A stretch of 21,607 bases of DNA from Promethearchaeota archaeon (lineage in GTDB: Archaea > Asgardarchaeota > Lokiarchaeia > Sigynarchaeales > SOKP01), in NCBI GenBank assembly GCA_016839905.1, contig JAEOTJ010000215.1, positions 1 through 21,607 on the forward strand, given 5' to 3'. The notes below the pieces were generated by a model, which made no database searches, was not told where the DNA came from, and saw only the letters and a program-made list of their open reading frames with translations. Made by a program: the position numbers and the translations under genes. How positions within the stretch are numbered: the first letter of the stretch is position 1; each line of letters begins with the position of its first letter. Below are positions 1 through 6,332 of the stretch, piece after piece.

Positions 1-242
1 ATGTTTTTCGATTCATCAATAAATAATTGATCATGGTCCTATTTCAACTTTTTGTTGGTTTTGTCGCCAATCTTGAAGTTGGAGCTCGGTGACTGAGATT
101 AATTTGCTACCTCATAAAAAAAAATAAGAAATGAAGGAAAAAATTAAAATAATTATAACTATTAAAAAACATATAGAACTAATCCAATCCCTCGATAAAA
201 ATGTATCTCCTCTTTCATAAAGGAAAGATACAGACTGACTTG

Positions 243-428
243 TTATAATAAAAAACAGCGAGTTAAACCATATTTTCCTGTAAGCTCAAATAAATAGGCT
301 TGTTTATCAGTGAATTTAATTTTATTTTGTTTTCGTCTAAAATTTAACATAATTTTAATCAAAAATACGATTAAAATATAAAATAATAGAAGAAAGAAAA
401 CTGAAAACAGAAAATAATATTGATACAT
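243..428 (-). CDS. Small single-span membrane ORF, 61 aa, unrecognised
   Basis: Residues 3-27 are almost entirely hydrophobic (F, L, I, V, Y), enough for one membrane span. A basic stretch (RRKQNK, about 31-36) and a short polar tail follow. The ATG lies 33 bases after the Fic stop codon on the same strand, so it could be read on the same transcript. No family is recognised and no clear ribosome binding site is seen. It could be a true small membrane protein, the start of a decayed gene, or a chance AT-rich ORF. The 242 bases beyond it, to the window edge, hold only short interrupted frames. Confidence 0.3.
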   Translation of the reverse strand: MYQYYFLFSVFFLLLFYILIVFLIKIMLNFRRKQNKIKFTDKQAYLFELTGKYGLTRCFLL

Positions 429-460
429 ATTTTAGGTAAGCGTCAGCTTTTTTTAATTTT

Positions 461-1372
461 TTATTCTTTAGGGATTTTTGAATGAATTTTATTTATTTTC
501 ACATAATATTTAAAAAACCATAAAATAAAGGGCAATTCATTATCCTCGTGTTGATCTGCTTTTTCTAACGCATTATAATATCGGTCTCTAATCTTAGGAT
601 CAATATCAAACATGGGCCACCCATTTTTATGTAAAATGTAATTAGTCATTAAACGAGTAATGCGTCCATTCCCATCTCCAAACGGATGAATAGCAATAAA
701 ACGATAATGCATTACGGCAGCAACAAATACGGGATGATATTCTTCTTTATTTTCGTGATACCACTCAAAAAGACGTTCCAAAAGTATGTCTATTTCAATC
801 TTGTACATGGGAGGCTCGTAATTACTTGCTTTTATGGAGACTGGATAATTTCTTATGATTCCTGCTTCATCATGTTTTGTTAAATGAAAAAATTCTTTAT
901 GCCATCTACATATTAAATCTATTGATAAATCTTCGGTACTTTTAATCATTTTCTCATATATCATCATGTGACTTTTTGTTTCGATGGCATCATCGACAGG
1001 TTTATTACGTGGAATGATCCCGTTATCTATTACTGCTGCAACTTCACGCAAGGTTAATTTTGAACCTTCAATTTTATTTGAATGATGAGTAAATTTAATA
1101 CCAAAGTTTCTTAAATCTTTCATAAAAATTTCTAATGGTGTTTTGTTAATCACATCCCTATAATTCTCGAAAATTTCCTCTAAAATAGGAAAATATCTTT
1201 CACGCACGATTTCATGAGAGAATTTTTCCCAATGCTTAACTAAAGCATCAAATTCAGGGATTTTCTCTCCTAAATATCTCTCTTTTTTTAAAATTCTTTT
1301 ACCCCTTCTATATGAATATGATAAATAATGATATTCTTTACCATTTACTTCACGTTTTATAATTGTTGCCAT
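461..1372 (-). CDS. Fic-domain protein AMPyltransferase, class II (N-terminal inhibitory helix)
   Basis: A 303-residue Fic protein. The active-site loop HPFGDGNGRITR is at residues 229-240: His229 is the general base, Asp233 would hold the metal, and Gly235-Asn236-Gly-Arg238 bind the ATP phosphates. The inhibitory signature [S/T]xxxE[G/N] is at 98-103 (SNKIEG), before the core, which defines class II; Glu102 should pair with Arg238 and block ATP. Enzymes of this type transfer AMP to Ser, Thr or Tyr of a target protein, and some also remove it. Residues 1-37 look like a basic beta-hairpin module seen on some archaeal Fic proteins. All key residues are present, so it should be active once inhibition is relieved. 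GGTGAAGGT just before the ATG may act as ribosome binding site. The promoter lies inside a 12-bp inverted repeat (separate entry). Targets and partners cannot be read from sequence. Confidence 0.93.
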   Translation of the reverse strand: MATIIKREVNGKEYHYLSYSYRRGKRILKKERYLGEKIPEFDALVKHWEKFSHEIVRERYFPILEEIFENYRDVINKTPLEIFMKDLRNFGIKFTHHSNKIEGSKLTLREVAAVIDNGIIPRNKPVDDAIETKSHMMIYEKMIKSTEDLSIDLICRWHKEFFHLTKHDEAGIIRNYPVSIKASNYEPPMYKIEIDILLERLFEWYHENKEEYHPVFVAAVMHYRFIAIHPFGDGNGRITRLMTNYILHKNGWPMFDIDPKIRDRYYNALEKADQHEDNELPFILWFFKYYVKINKIHSKIPKE

Positions 1373-1406
1373 TTTACCTTCACCATTTACTTTTTCTCAA
1401 TATTTA

Positions 1407-1462
1407 ATTATCTCTACATTTATTTATATTTATATGTTTTTACCCATAATTGTAGAGATAAT
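1407..1462 (-). promoter_or_regulatory. Inverted repeat flanking the TATA region of the Fic gene
   Basis: ATTATCTCTACA at 1407-1418 and its exact reverse complement at 1451-1462 form 12-bp arms around a 32-bp spacer; the arm centres are 44 bp apart, about four helical turns. Read on the minus strand, the spacer contains a TATA-like stretch (ATATAAATA, around 1421-1431) 50-58 nt upstream of the Fic ATG. Two operator half-sites straddling a TATA box would suit a repressor that blocks TBP/TFB binding. The arms are seen directly; the operator role is inferred. Confidence 0.45.
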
Positions 1463-1514
1463 CTTGCTATACTTTTTATTCTTCTAATTTACCTTAAAAT
1501 ACTAAAATATATGA

Positions 1515-1670
1515 CTTCATAATTTTTATTACTTTAAAAAGGTAATAAGAAAGCCATTAATTAATGTAATTAAAGAAAAAAGGGAGGAGGTAGTAAAAGA
1601 TGGAGCAATTGAGACCGTAGTTGAAAATAGATTTGATATCTTTGGTATTAGTCAAGAGTATGCTTTCTGA
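1515..1670 (+). pseudogene. C-terminal gene fragment without a start
   Basis: A 51-codon open stretch without an ATG ends in TGA at 1668-1670. The last 43 codons (from 1542) look protein-like: a charged helix (INVIKEKREEVVKDGAIETV) followed by ENRFDIFGISQEYAF. This resembles the charged helical tails of Rpn/PD-(D/E)XK-type transposon-associated proteins, but the match is impressionistic. A GGAGG motif at 1584-1588 precedes an ATG that opens only six codons. The rest of the gap 1373-1728 is AT-rich and holds the Fic promoter and nothing else I can support. Confidence 0.25.
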
Positions 1671-1728
1671 ATTTCTACTATTTTAATTTCTTTAGGAGAA
1701 GGAAGCAGATCTTAGTCTAATCAAAGCT

Positions 1729-3063
1729 TCATTTTTGTTTATCAACTGATATAATTGGGCCAATATTGAGGTCAGAATATTTCATATTTTTAACCCAACT
1801 TATTTCCTTGTTAATTTCTGTTTTTATTTTTTTTTTATTTTCTATTTTTGTCATTCTTAGTAATCTTATAGTTTTTTTAAAATATCTTATAGCTTGTTTT
1901 TTCATATCCATTTTTATAAAAACTCGTGCTAAATTCCAAAAATAAAGAAAATTATCTCTATATATTTTAATAGCAGTTAAGAATTTATTTAGTGAATTTT
2001 TAAAATTCTCCTTATAAAACTCTTTAATTCCTTGATTAAAAAAATCTAATGATTTTCTCTCTAATGTGTTCCAACTAAAAAAATCAATTTGTTCCTCTCT
2101 AATACTATTTGATAATCTTACTAAGTTTTCAATTATTTTTTCATTTTCATTCTTAGAGAGAAATAATTTATCAATTACTTCTATACCAAATGCTTCAATA
2201 GATATATAGATTATTTTCTGGCTTCCAGGTACTATAGGTGCCTTTTTAATAGAGTTATATAGTATATTTTGAAAATTAAATTGAATTAAAAGTTTTGAAA
2301 TTTGTAGAAAGAATTCTATTTCATGATTAGAAATAAGATCTTTATCTTTTAATATATTTAATATTAAATTCATTATCTGAGGGGATTTTATTAAAAATTT
2401 TTTCAGGTTTTCAAAAAAATTCTTTTTCTTTTTCTTTGTTTTAAATTCTATTAATTCAGATAATATCGAATTTACTAAATCATCTTGTTCTTTTGTTAAA
2501 AATGAATTTTCAAAATTGATAATTTCCTTAGAAACAAGACTTTTTCTAAGATGAGCCATATATTGATATAGCTTAATGGTTTCATCTATTTCAGGTTTTT
2601 GACACATTATTTTTAATGTTGGTATAGATTCCTCATTATAAAAAGAAGTTTTAACTACATTTGTGAAACCAATATTCTTCAATTGCTCTTCTAATAAATA
2701 AGGAGGATAACAGAATTTATGTTGAAGTCCTTTATGTGGAATTCCATAAATCCAGCTTAAAACTTCCTTTTGTTGTTCTGGATTTGAATTTAAATAGGTT
2801 TGGAATAATTTTTCAATATTAGGAGTTTCTAAAATTAATGTTCCTTTGGGTTCTAAAACTCTGAAAAATTCACTTAAAGCATAAATACCTTTAAAAAAAC
2901 CTAAATGTTCAATAGTATGAATAGTTTTAATTTCTTCACATGAATTATCTTCAAATAATAGGTCTAAGGCAGACATCTTTTTGTCTGCAATTAAATCTTC
3001 ATATAAATCTATATTTAAATATTCTGGTTCATATTTCTTTCCGCATCCAATGTTCAATTTCAT
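1729..3063 (-). CDS. SAM-dependent methyltransferase with C-terminal TPR-like region
   Basis: A 444-residue two-part protein. The N-terminal part is a compact class I methyltransferase: motif I LNIGCG at 3-8, an acidic residue after strand 2 (Asp19), an acidic-aromatic segment ending HTIEHL at 49-54, and a post-motif strand ETPN at 79-82. It begins almost at motif I, as in COG4627-type predicted methyltransferases. Residues 160-340 are lysine- and phenylalanine-rich helices with no known domain. Residues 340-402 fit one to two TPR-type helical hairpins (FYKENFKNSLNKFLTAIKIY, then YFWNLARVFIKMDMKKQAIR), suggesting protein binding. Its ATG overlaps the stop of the 85-aa membrane protein by 4 bases, so it is the last gene of an operon headed by a radical SAM/SPASM enzyme. 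The natural reading is methylation of the same substrate, but the substrate is unknown. Confidence 0.85.
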   Translation of the reverse strand: MKLNIGCGKKYEPEYLNIDLYEDLIADKKMSALDLLFEDNSCEEIKTIHTIEHLGFFKGIYALSEFFRVLEPKGTLILETPNIEKLFQTYLNSNPEQQKEVLSWIYGIPHKGLQHKFCYPPYLLEEQLKNIGFTNVVKTSFYNEESIPTLKIMCQKPEIDETIKLYQYMAHLRKSLVSKEIINFENSFLTKEQDDLVNSILSELIEFKTKKKKKNFFENLKKFLIKSPQIMNLILNILKDKDLISNHEIEFFLQISKLLIQFNFQNILYNSIKKAPIVPGSQKIIYISIEAFGIEVIDKLFLSKNENEKIIENLVRLSNSIREEQIDFFSWNTLERKSLDFFNQGIKEFYKENFKNSLNKFLTAIKIYRDNFLYFWNLARVFIKMDMKKQAIRYFKKTIRLLRMTKIENKKKIKTEINKEISWVKNMKYSDLNIGPIISVDKQK

Positions 3064-3317
3064 TTTTCATCATCAAAATCCTTTACATTCACGGTTGAAT
3101 ATAAAGTTCCTCGTGCATAAGTGGTGTTTTCTCTTGAAATAGAAATGAAACCAATAGTCCAAGCAAAAACAGCGATTAATGAAATAACAATGATTAATAT
3201 AATGAAAAATAACAATGGACGATTTTGCTTAGATATAATTGTATTTATAATTTCTTTTTTACTTAATCCTAGTTCCCTCCCTATTTTATAAATTTGAAAG
3301 AGTTCATCAAATTCCAT
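3060..3317 (-). CDS. Small single-span membrane protein, middle gene of the radical SAM operon
   Basis: An 85-residue protein. Residues 1-33 are polar and helical (EFDELFQIYKIGRELGLSKK), resembling the turn of a helix-turn-helix but too short to call. Residues 35-60 are one strong membrane span. A 25-residue tail holds SRENTTYARGTLYSTVNV and ends FDDEK. The start overlaps the radical SAM gene by 11 bases and the end overlaps the methyltransferase by 4, so translational coupling with both neighbours is likely. It could be a membrane anchor or adaptor for the two enzymes, or a membrane-bound substrate whose Ser/Thr/Tyr-rich tail is modified. It contains no cysteine, which argues against a thioether-type peptide precursor. 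No family is recognised. Confidence 0.7.
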   Translation of the reverse strand: MEFDELFQIYKIGRELGLSKKEIINTIISKQNRPLLFFIILIIVISLIAVFAWTIGFISISRENTTYARGTLYSTVNVKDFDDEK

Positions 3318-4428
3318 TAGCTATCCACCTCAATTTTTTCATTTTGTATGGAGATAGGAATCTCCCAATAATAGGAATTTGTTTAAACTTAAATATTTTT
3401 TTTTCAATGGCTCTTAAACAATATGGATTATCATAATCATTTAGAGACAATCTTGTTCCTAAACATCCTCCTCTACATAGATCGTTTTTATTACACTTTA
3501 AACAATAACCTTCTAAGTATTTTCTCTGAAAAATTCGGCAATAATTAAAGGATTTTTTTTTATTAAGAATACTATTAAGATCTTGATTTCTAATGTTTCC
3601 CTCAGCAAAATCATCTGGTAAAATCAAACATCCTTTGATATTTCCATTACTTTGAATCCCTATAGTCGAATAACCTGCTTGACAACCAATCCATGGAGCT
3701 AATCCTAAATAAGGTAATGAATGTGAATAATACCCGAAACAATGAGCACCTATTAATGGTAACTGTTTATTAGAATACCTTTTTTGGTTTATTGCGATAA
3801 ACAAGGCAATAGCATAATATTCCTCTTTAGAAATAACTAAATCTCTTGGAAATCGTCCTATTGGAAGAGAAATTTGAATTTGCCAAGCAATTTGACGATT
3901 TATTATCAAATTTTTTATAAGGTCTAATTCTTTTAGATTTATTTTATTTATAGTAGTTATAATACTCAGAGGAAACCCTTCCTTTTTTAAAGCATATATA
4001 TTTTTTAATGTTTTTTCAAAAGCACCACTTATTCCTCTAATATGATCGTGAGTTTCTGGTTTTCCTCCATCTAAACTGAGACAAATACAATCTATATCTA
4101 ACTTTTTCATTTTTTTAATATATTCACTTATAACTAATCCGTTTGAGACAATTGAAAGTTGCATTTTATATTTTTTAATTTCTTTCGCTATTTGATACCA
4201 GTCATCTCTTAAGAATGGTTCTCCTCCCATTAAGGTAACTCCCTTAAAGCCGCAAAAATATAAATCACGAACTAATTTTAAAGCTTCTTCTTTATTTAGC
4301 TCATCCTCTCGGGAATATCCCGCATTCGAACCACAATGAATACATTTGCTATTACATCTTAAAGTGAATTCCCAAACGGCTAAATTAAATCTTTTTTTTC
4401 TTAAGCAATGCGATAATAGGTATGACAT
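3307..4428 (-). CDS. Radical SAM/SPASM-domain enzyme
   Basis: A 373-residue enzyme. Cys25-x3-Cys29-x2-Cys32 binds the radical SAM [4Fe-4S] cluster, and GGEP at 68-71 contacts SAM. The C-terminal SPASM domain is complete: Cys249, Cys267, then Cys309-x2-Cys312-x5-Cys318-x3-Cys322 and Cys337, the ligands for auxiliary Fe-S clusters. Known SPASM enzymes act on peptides or proteins (PqqE, AlbA, MftC, sulfatase maturases) or on small cofactors. Residues 340-373 form a basic extension rich in Lys and Ile that may contact membrane or partner. The ATG start has no obvious Shine-Dalgarno site. It heads a three-gene operon with overlapping ORFs (85-aa membrane protein, methyltransferase). No short Cys-rich precursor peptide is visible beside it. 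Family assignment is firm; the reaction is unknown. Confidence 0.93.
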   Translation of the reverse strand: MSYLLSHCLRKKRFNLAVWEFTLRCNSKCIHCGSNAGYSREDELNKEEALKLVRDLYFCGFKGVTLMGGEPFLRDDWYQIAKEIKKYKMQLSIVSNGLVISEYIKKMKKLDIDCICLSLDGGKPETHDHIRGISGAFEKTLKNIYALKKEGFPLSIITTINKINLKELDLIKNLIINRQIAWQIQISLPIGRFPRDLVISKEEYYAIALFIAINQKRYSNKQLPLIGAHCFGYYSHSLPYLGLAPWIGCQAGYSTIGIQSNGNIKGCLILPDDFAEGNIRNQDLNSILNKKKSFNYCRIFQRKYLEGYCLKCNKNDLCRGGCLGTRLSLNDYDNPYCLRAIEKKIFKFKQIPIIGRFLSPYKMKKLRWIANGI

Positions 4429-4486
4429 TCTTTTAATAACTCGATTTTATTAGTAAATTCTAGACCTACTAATAATTAATGAGTTT

Positions 4487-4828
4487 CTATTTCAATATAT
4501 TTTTTTCAATAAATTTTAAAACATCTGGTAAATTTGTTTCGTATGATTCATTTACATCTGGATCATGCTTATGGTGAGGGAAAGTCTTTATAGCTTTATG
4601 ATGTGGTGAATTATCCCCTCGAGTTATTAAGTTACCATCAATAATTTGCCAATGATAAGAATATAAATGTTCTGCTGAAGAGATATATTCTTTTACATAT
4701 AAAACATTATTATCAATAAGGTCTAATTTTGCTTTATAATAATAAGCAGTTTTACTATCTTTAAAATCAAAAATAGAATAATTTTTAATAACTTTACTCT
4801 CTCTAAATAATTTTGATATTTTTAGCAT
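4487..4828 (-). CDS. TumE-like toxin (DUF6516 family)
   Basis: The protein carries the hallmarks of the TumE/DUF6516 toxin family: YSYHWQ with a following Gly-Asn-Leu strand, then DNSPHH, then TFPHHKH, ending in a short helix (LPDVLKFIEKNIL). The paired His motifs are the most conserved part. I chose the ATG at 4828 (113 aa) over an in-frame TTG two codons upstream; either way it overlaps the end of the upstream gene by 26-32 bases, as expected for a co-translated toxin-antitoxin pair. TumE is described as the toxin of a two-gene system with a TumA antitoxin; its biochemical target is not something I can read from the sequence. Confidence 0.75.
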   Translation of the reverse strand: MLKISKLFRESKVIKNYSIFDFKDSKTAYYYKAKLDLIDNNVLYVKEYISSAEHLYSYHWQIIDGNLITRGDNSPHHKAIKTFPHHKHDPDVNESYETNLPDVLKFIEKNILK

Positions 4829-5072
4829 TATCAATTTCAGAATATTTTATTTCCAAGTCTTTTAAGATATCATTATTTGCTATCCATTCAATGTAATCAT
4901 CCCATTCTTCAAAATTTTCCTCTTTTTCTTCAAATTTTTCCTTGAAATCCTTTAAGGAACAATTATATTTATTCTCAAAAAGTTGGATTTTTTCTTTAAT
5001 TAATGTTAATTCTGTAACGAGCTTTAACTTCTCGTATTCTTTTATCTCTTCTTTAGAAATTATAATATCCAT
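4803..5072 (-). CDS. Antitoxin partner of the TumE-like toxin
   Basis: A short acidic, helical protein (89-93 aa). A long helix carries FENKYNCSLKDFKEKFEE, then an acidic linker leads to DDYIEWIANNDILKDLE. This pattern (helix, FexKY-x-SL-x-F, acidic linker, D-x-I-E-W) is common in small archaeal antitoxins next to DUF6516 toxins. Two ATGs compete: 5084 and 5072. The second has GAGGG just upstream at good spacing, and a TATA-like TTATAATAC lies around 5100-5108, so I prefer 5072. The gene comes first and overlaps the toxin, the usual antitoxin-first order. I infer that it neutralises the toxin and may repress the operon, although no DNA-binding motif is evident. Confidence 0.65.
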   Translation of the reverse strand: MDIIISKEEIKEYEKLKLVTELTLIKEKIQLFENKYNCSLKDFKEKFEEKEENFEEWDDYIEWIANNDILKDLEIKYSEIDNAKNIKII

Positions 5073-5084
5073 TTTTTCCCTCAT

Positions 5085-5428
5085 TTTTAATATAAGTTTG
5101 TATTATAAATAAAATCTTAAGAATTTATATTTATTGATTATGGTTTTATAAGGTTGATATTTAATCATAATCATTTATCGGAGTCGGAGGGAGTTTATGA
5201 TGATCAAGGATTTTGAATTACAATAAATAAAGCACATAATGACAAATCTGAAGAAGTAAAGAAGTAAAAAGAAATAATAAAATCTTAAATACTAAAACAA
5301 TATCAATGCAACAGGAAAAAAAGATAATAGAGCATTATTTAAGGCTTCCTATTAAATATCCAGAAAATATAGAATGAAATAAATTTCTAAATTAAATTTT
5401 ATAGAAAAATGTAGTCATTCACCTTAAT
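5085..5428. other. Gene-poor AT-rich stretch with broken frames
   Basis: This stretch carries the promoter side of the TumA-like gene (TATA-like TTATAATAC on the minus strand around 5100-5108) and then no intact gene. Plus-strand scraps such as IKDFELQ, KAHNDKSEEVKK and NINATGKKDNRALFKASY are each closed by stops within 20 codons, giving the look of decayed coding sequence. A GGAGGGAG motif at 5187-5194 precedes ATGATGATC, but that frame ends after nine codons. I see nothing functional beyond the promoter. Confidence 0.35.
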
Positions 5429-5536
5429 TCAAGAAAATCTAGCGGCACATTTATAACTGGAAGTGCTGTCTTTTTTTAGCTTTTTACCACACACTGGACA
5501 TTTGGTTCTGATGCTCCTGGGTTGATGTTCAACTAC
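5429..5536 (-). pseudogene. Possible TnpB C-terminal zinc-finger remnant
   Basis: Thirty-five codons, open only within this interval and lacking a start, read VVEHQPRSIRTKCPVCGKKL and then a short linker to SSYKCAARFS and a stop. The order (V-V-E-x-x-P, Thr/Ser-Lys, CPxCGKKL, aromatic-Lys-Cys) matches the zinc finger near the C-terminus of IS200/IS605-family TnpB proteins, normally followed by a CG and DRD motif. Here the fourth cysteine and the DRD part are lost to a frame break. Nothing upstream on the same strand (5551-5814) resembles the TnpB catalytic core, so at most a tip of the gene survives. Confidence 0.3.
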
Positions 5537-5751
5537 TTATTTTTCGATCATCATTTCTTTGTCATCAATGAACCACTCTCTAAATGATTCCCCTGATTCA
5601 AGTTGTAATTGCTGTCCAAATCATTTGAATATTCGAGGTTAGCAGATTTTTGAAAAAAATATTTATATCCTCGGTTTGCAATTAATATACCAACAATTCC
5701 AAGGAATGGAAAGCATCTCCAGAAAAAGAGAGAATTAAAGATATTAAAGAC

Positions 5752-5766
5752 AGGACTGAAAGTCCT
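5752..5766 (+). repeat. Perfect 6-bp hairpin abutting the start codon of the zinc-ribbon gene
   Basis: AGGACT, a GAA triloop, then AGTCCT ends one base before the ATG at 5767. In RNA this would be a six-pair stem touching the start codon. It may modulate initiation or may be chance. The open frame also extends upstream of the ATG to 5686 with hydrophilic codons, so the true start is uncertain. Confidence 0.3.
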
Positions 5767-6069
5767 ATGAAAAGTTCTCGTCTGAGTGAAAATACTAAAA
5801 TGCTTGAACAGCAACCTTATTATCCTCCTAAAGGCTCAGAAATCGGCGTGTATTGCACTTCTTGTCATTCACCTCACTCAATTATGAGAGAGCAATTTTA
5901 TAATTTTACTTGCACGCAATGTAGGAATCGTGTTTTTAACGTGGGATATTTCTGCCGAAATTGTAACAAAATTTACCCCCTTTACAGGTATGATTTTATT
6001 AACCTTAAAGAAGCTGAAATTTTACTTTGTAATGAATGTAATAACGAAATGGACTTATTGAAATCGTAA
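5767..6069 (+). CDS. Small double zinc-ribbon protein, 100 aa
   Basis: Eight cysteines fall in four CxxC knuckles at 30/33, 49/52, 63/66 and 88/91. They pair as two zinc ribbons: 30-52 and 63-91. The N-terminal 25 residues are polar and Pro/Tyr-rich. There is no catalytic domain, membrane span or signal peptide. Such proteins in archaea often bind nucleic acid or act as adaptor subunits, but nothing here decides between these. It is the only plus-strand gene in its neighbourhood, and an oligo-T run starts 10 bases after its stop, which supports independent transcription. The frame remains open without an ATG back to 5686 (codons for KEWKASPEKERIKDIKDRTE), so an upstream portion may have been lost or a non-ATG start used. 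Confidence 0.65.
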   Translation: MKSSRLSENTKMLEQQPYYPPKGSEIGVYCTSCHSPHSIMREQFYNFTCTQCRNRVFNVGYFCRNCNKIYPLYRYDFINLKEAEILLCNECNNEMDLLKS

Positions 6070-6078
6070 GAGAAGTCC

Positions 6079-6086
6079 TTTTTTTT
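6079..6086 (+). terminator. Oligo-T terminator after the zinc-ribbon gene
   Basis: Eight consecutive T residues start 10 bases after the TAA of the 100-aa zinc-ribbon gene, with no GC-rich stem. This is the usual form of an archaeal intrinsic terminator. Confidence 0.4.
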
Positions 6087-6173
6087 CATTATAAAATGCA
6101 ATATTAAACCCCAAAATTCCTAAATTGAATTTTTTGATTGGAGATTCAACATGAAGTAAATCGAATTGCTTGA

Positions 6174-6281
6174 TCAAGCCCCCCATCTAATCGTTTTCAA
6201 ATTCCTCTGAAATTGACTCCCTTTGATGATGTTCAAGGATTTATTAATGCATTAGAGAGCGATAAAGGTTTTAATTCATGA
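6174..6281 (+). pseudogene. Orphan C-terminal coding fragment
   Basis: Thirty-five codons between two stops read as plausible protein (NRFQIPLKLTPFDDVQGFIN, then ALESDKGFNS), with no start codon. The composition is more protein-like than neighbouring noncoding sequence, with balanced hydrophobic and acidic residues and a proline-led strand. I do not recognise a family. It is probably the tail of a gene lost by deletion. Confidence 0.22.
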
Positions 6282-6332
6282 AAAATGATATTTAAACAGG
6301 AGTAATTATTTTTAAGCAAACTCGAACTAAGG

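Noticed and set aside
1..242. Broken plus-strand frames near the left edge (for example DHGPISTFCWFCRQS)
   Set aside because: Too short and interrupted in every frame to claim a gene or an insertion-sequence end.
1583..1619. Strong GGAGG motif followed by an ATG
   Set aside because: The ATG frame has only six codons before a stop, and the motif lies inside the protein-like reading of the orphan fragment (Arg-Glu-Glu codons).
5551..5814. Minus-strand 87-codon frame with one hydrophobic stretch
   Set aside because: Its start lies inside the plus-strand zinc-ribbon gene, its first third is antisense to charged plus-strand codons, and it has no promoter or ribosome binding site. The hydrophobic stretch is what antisense AT-rich DNA often gives.
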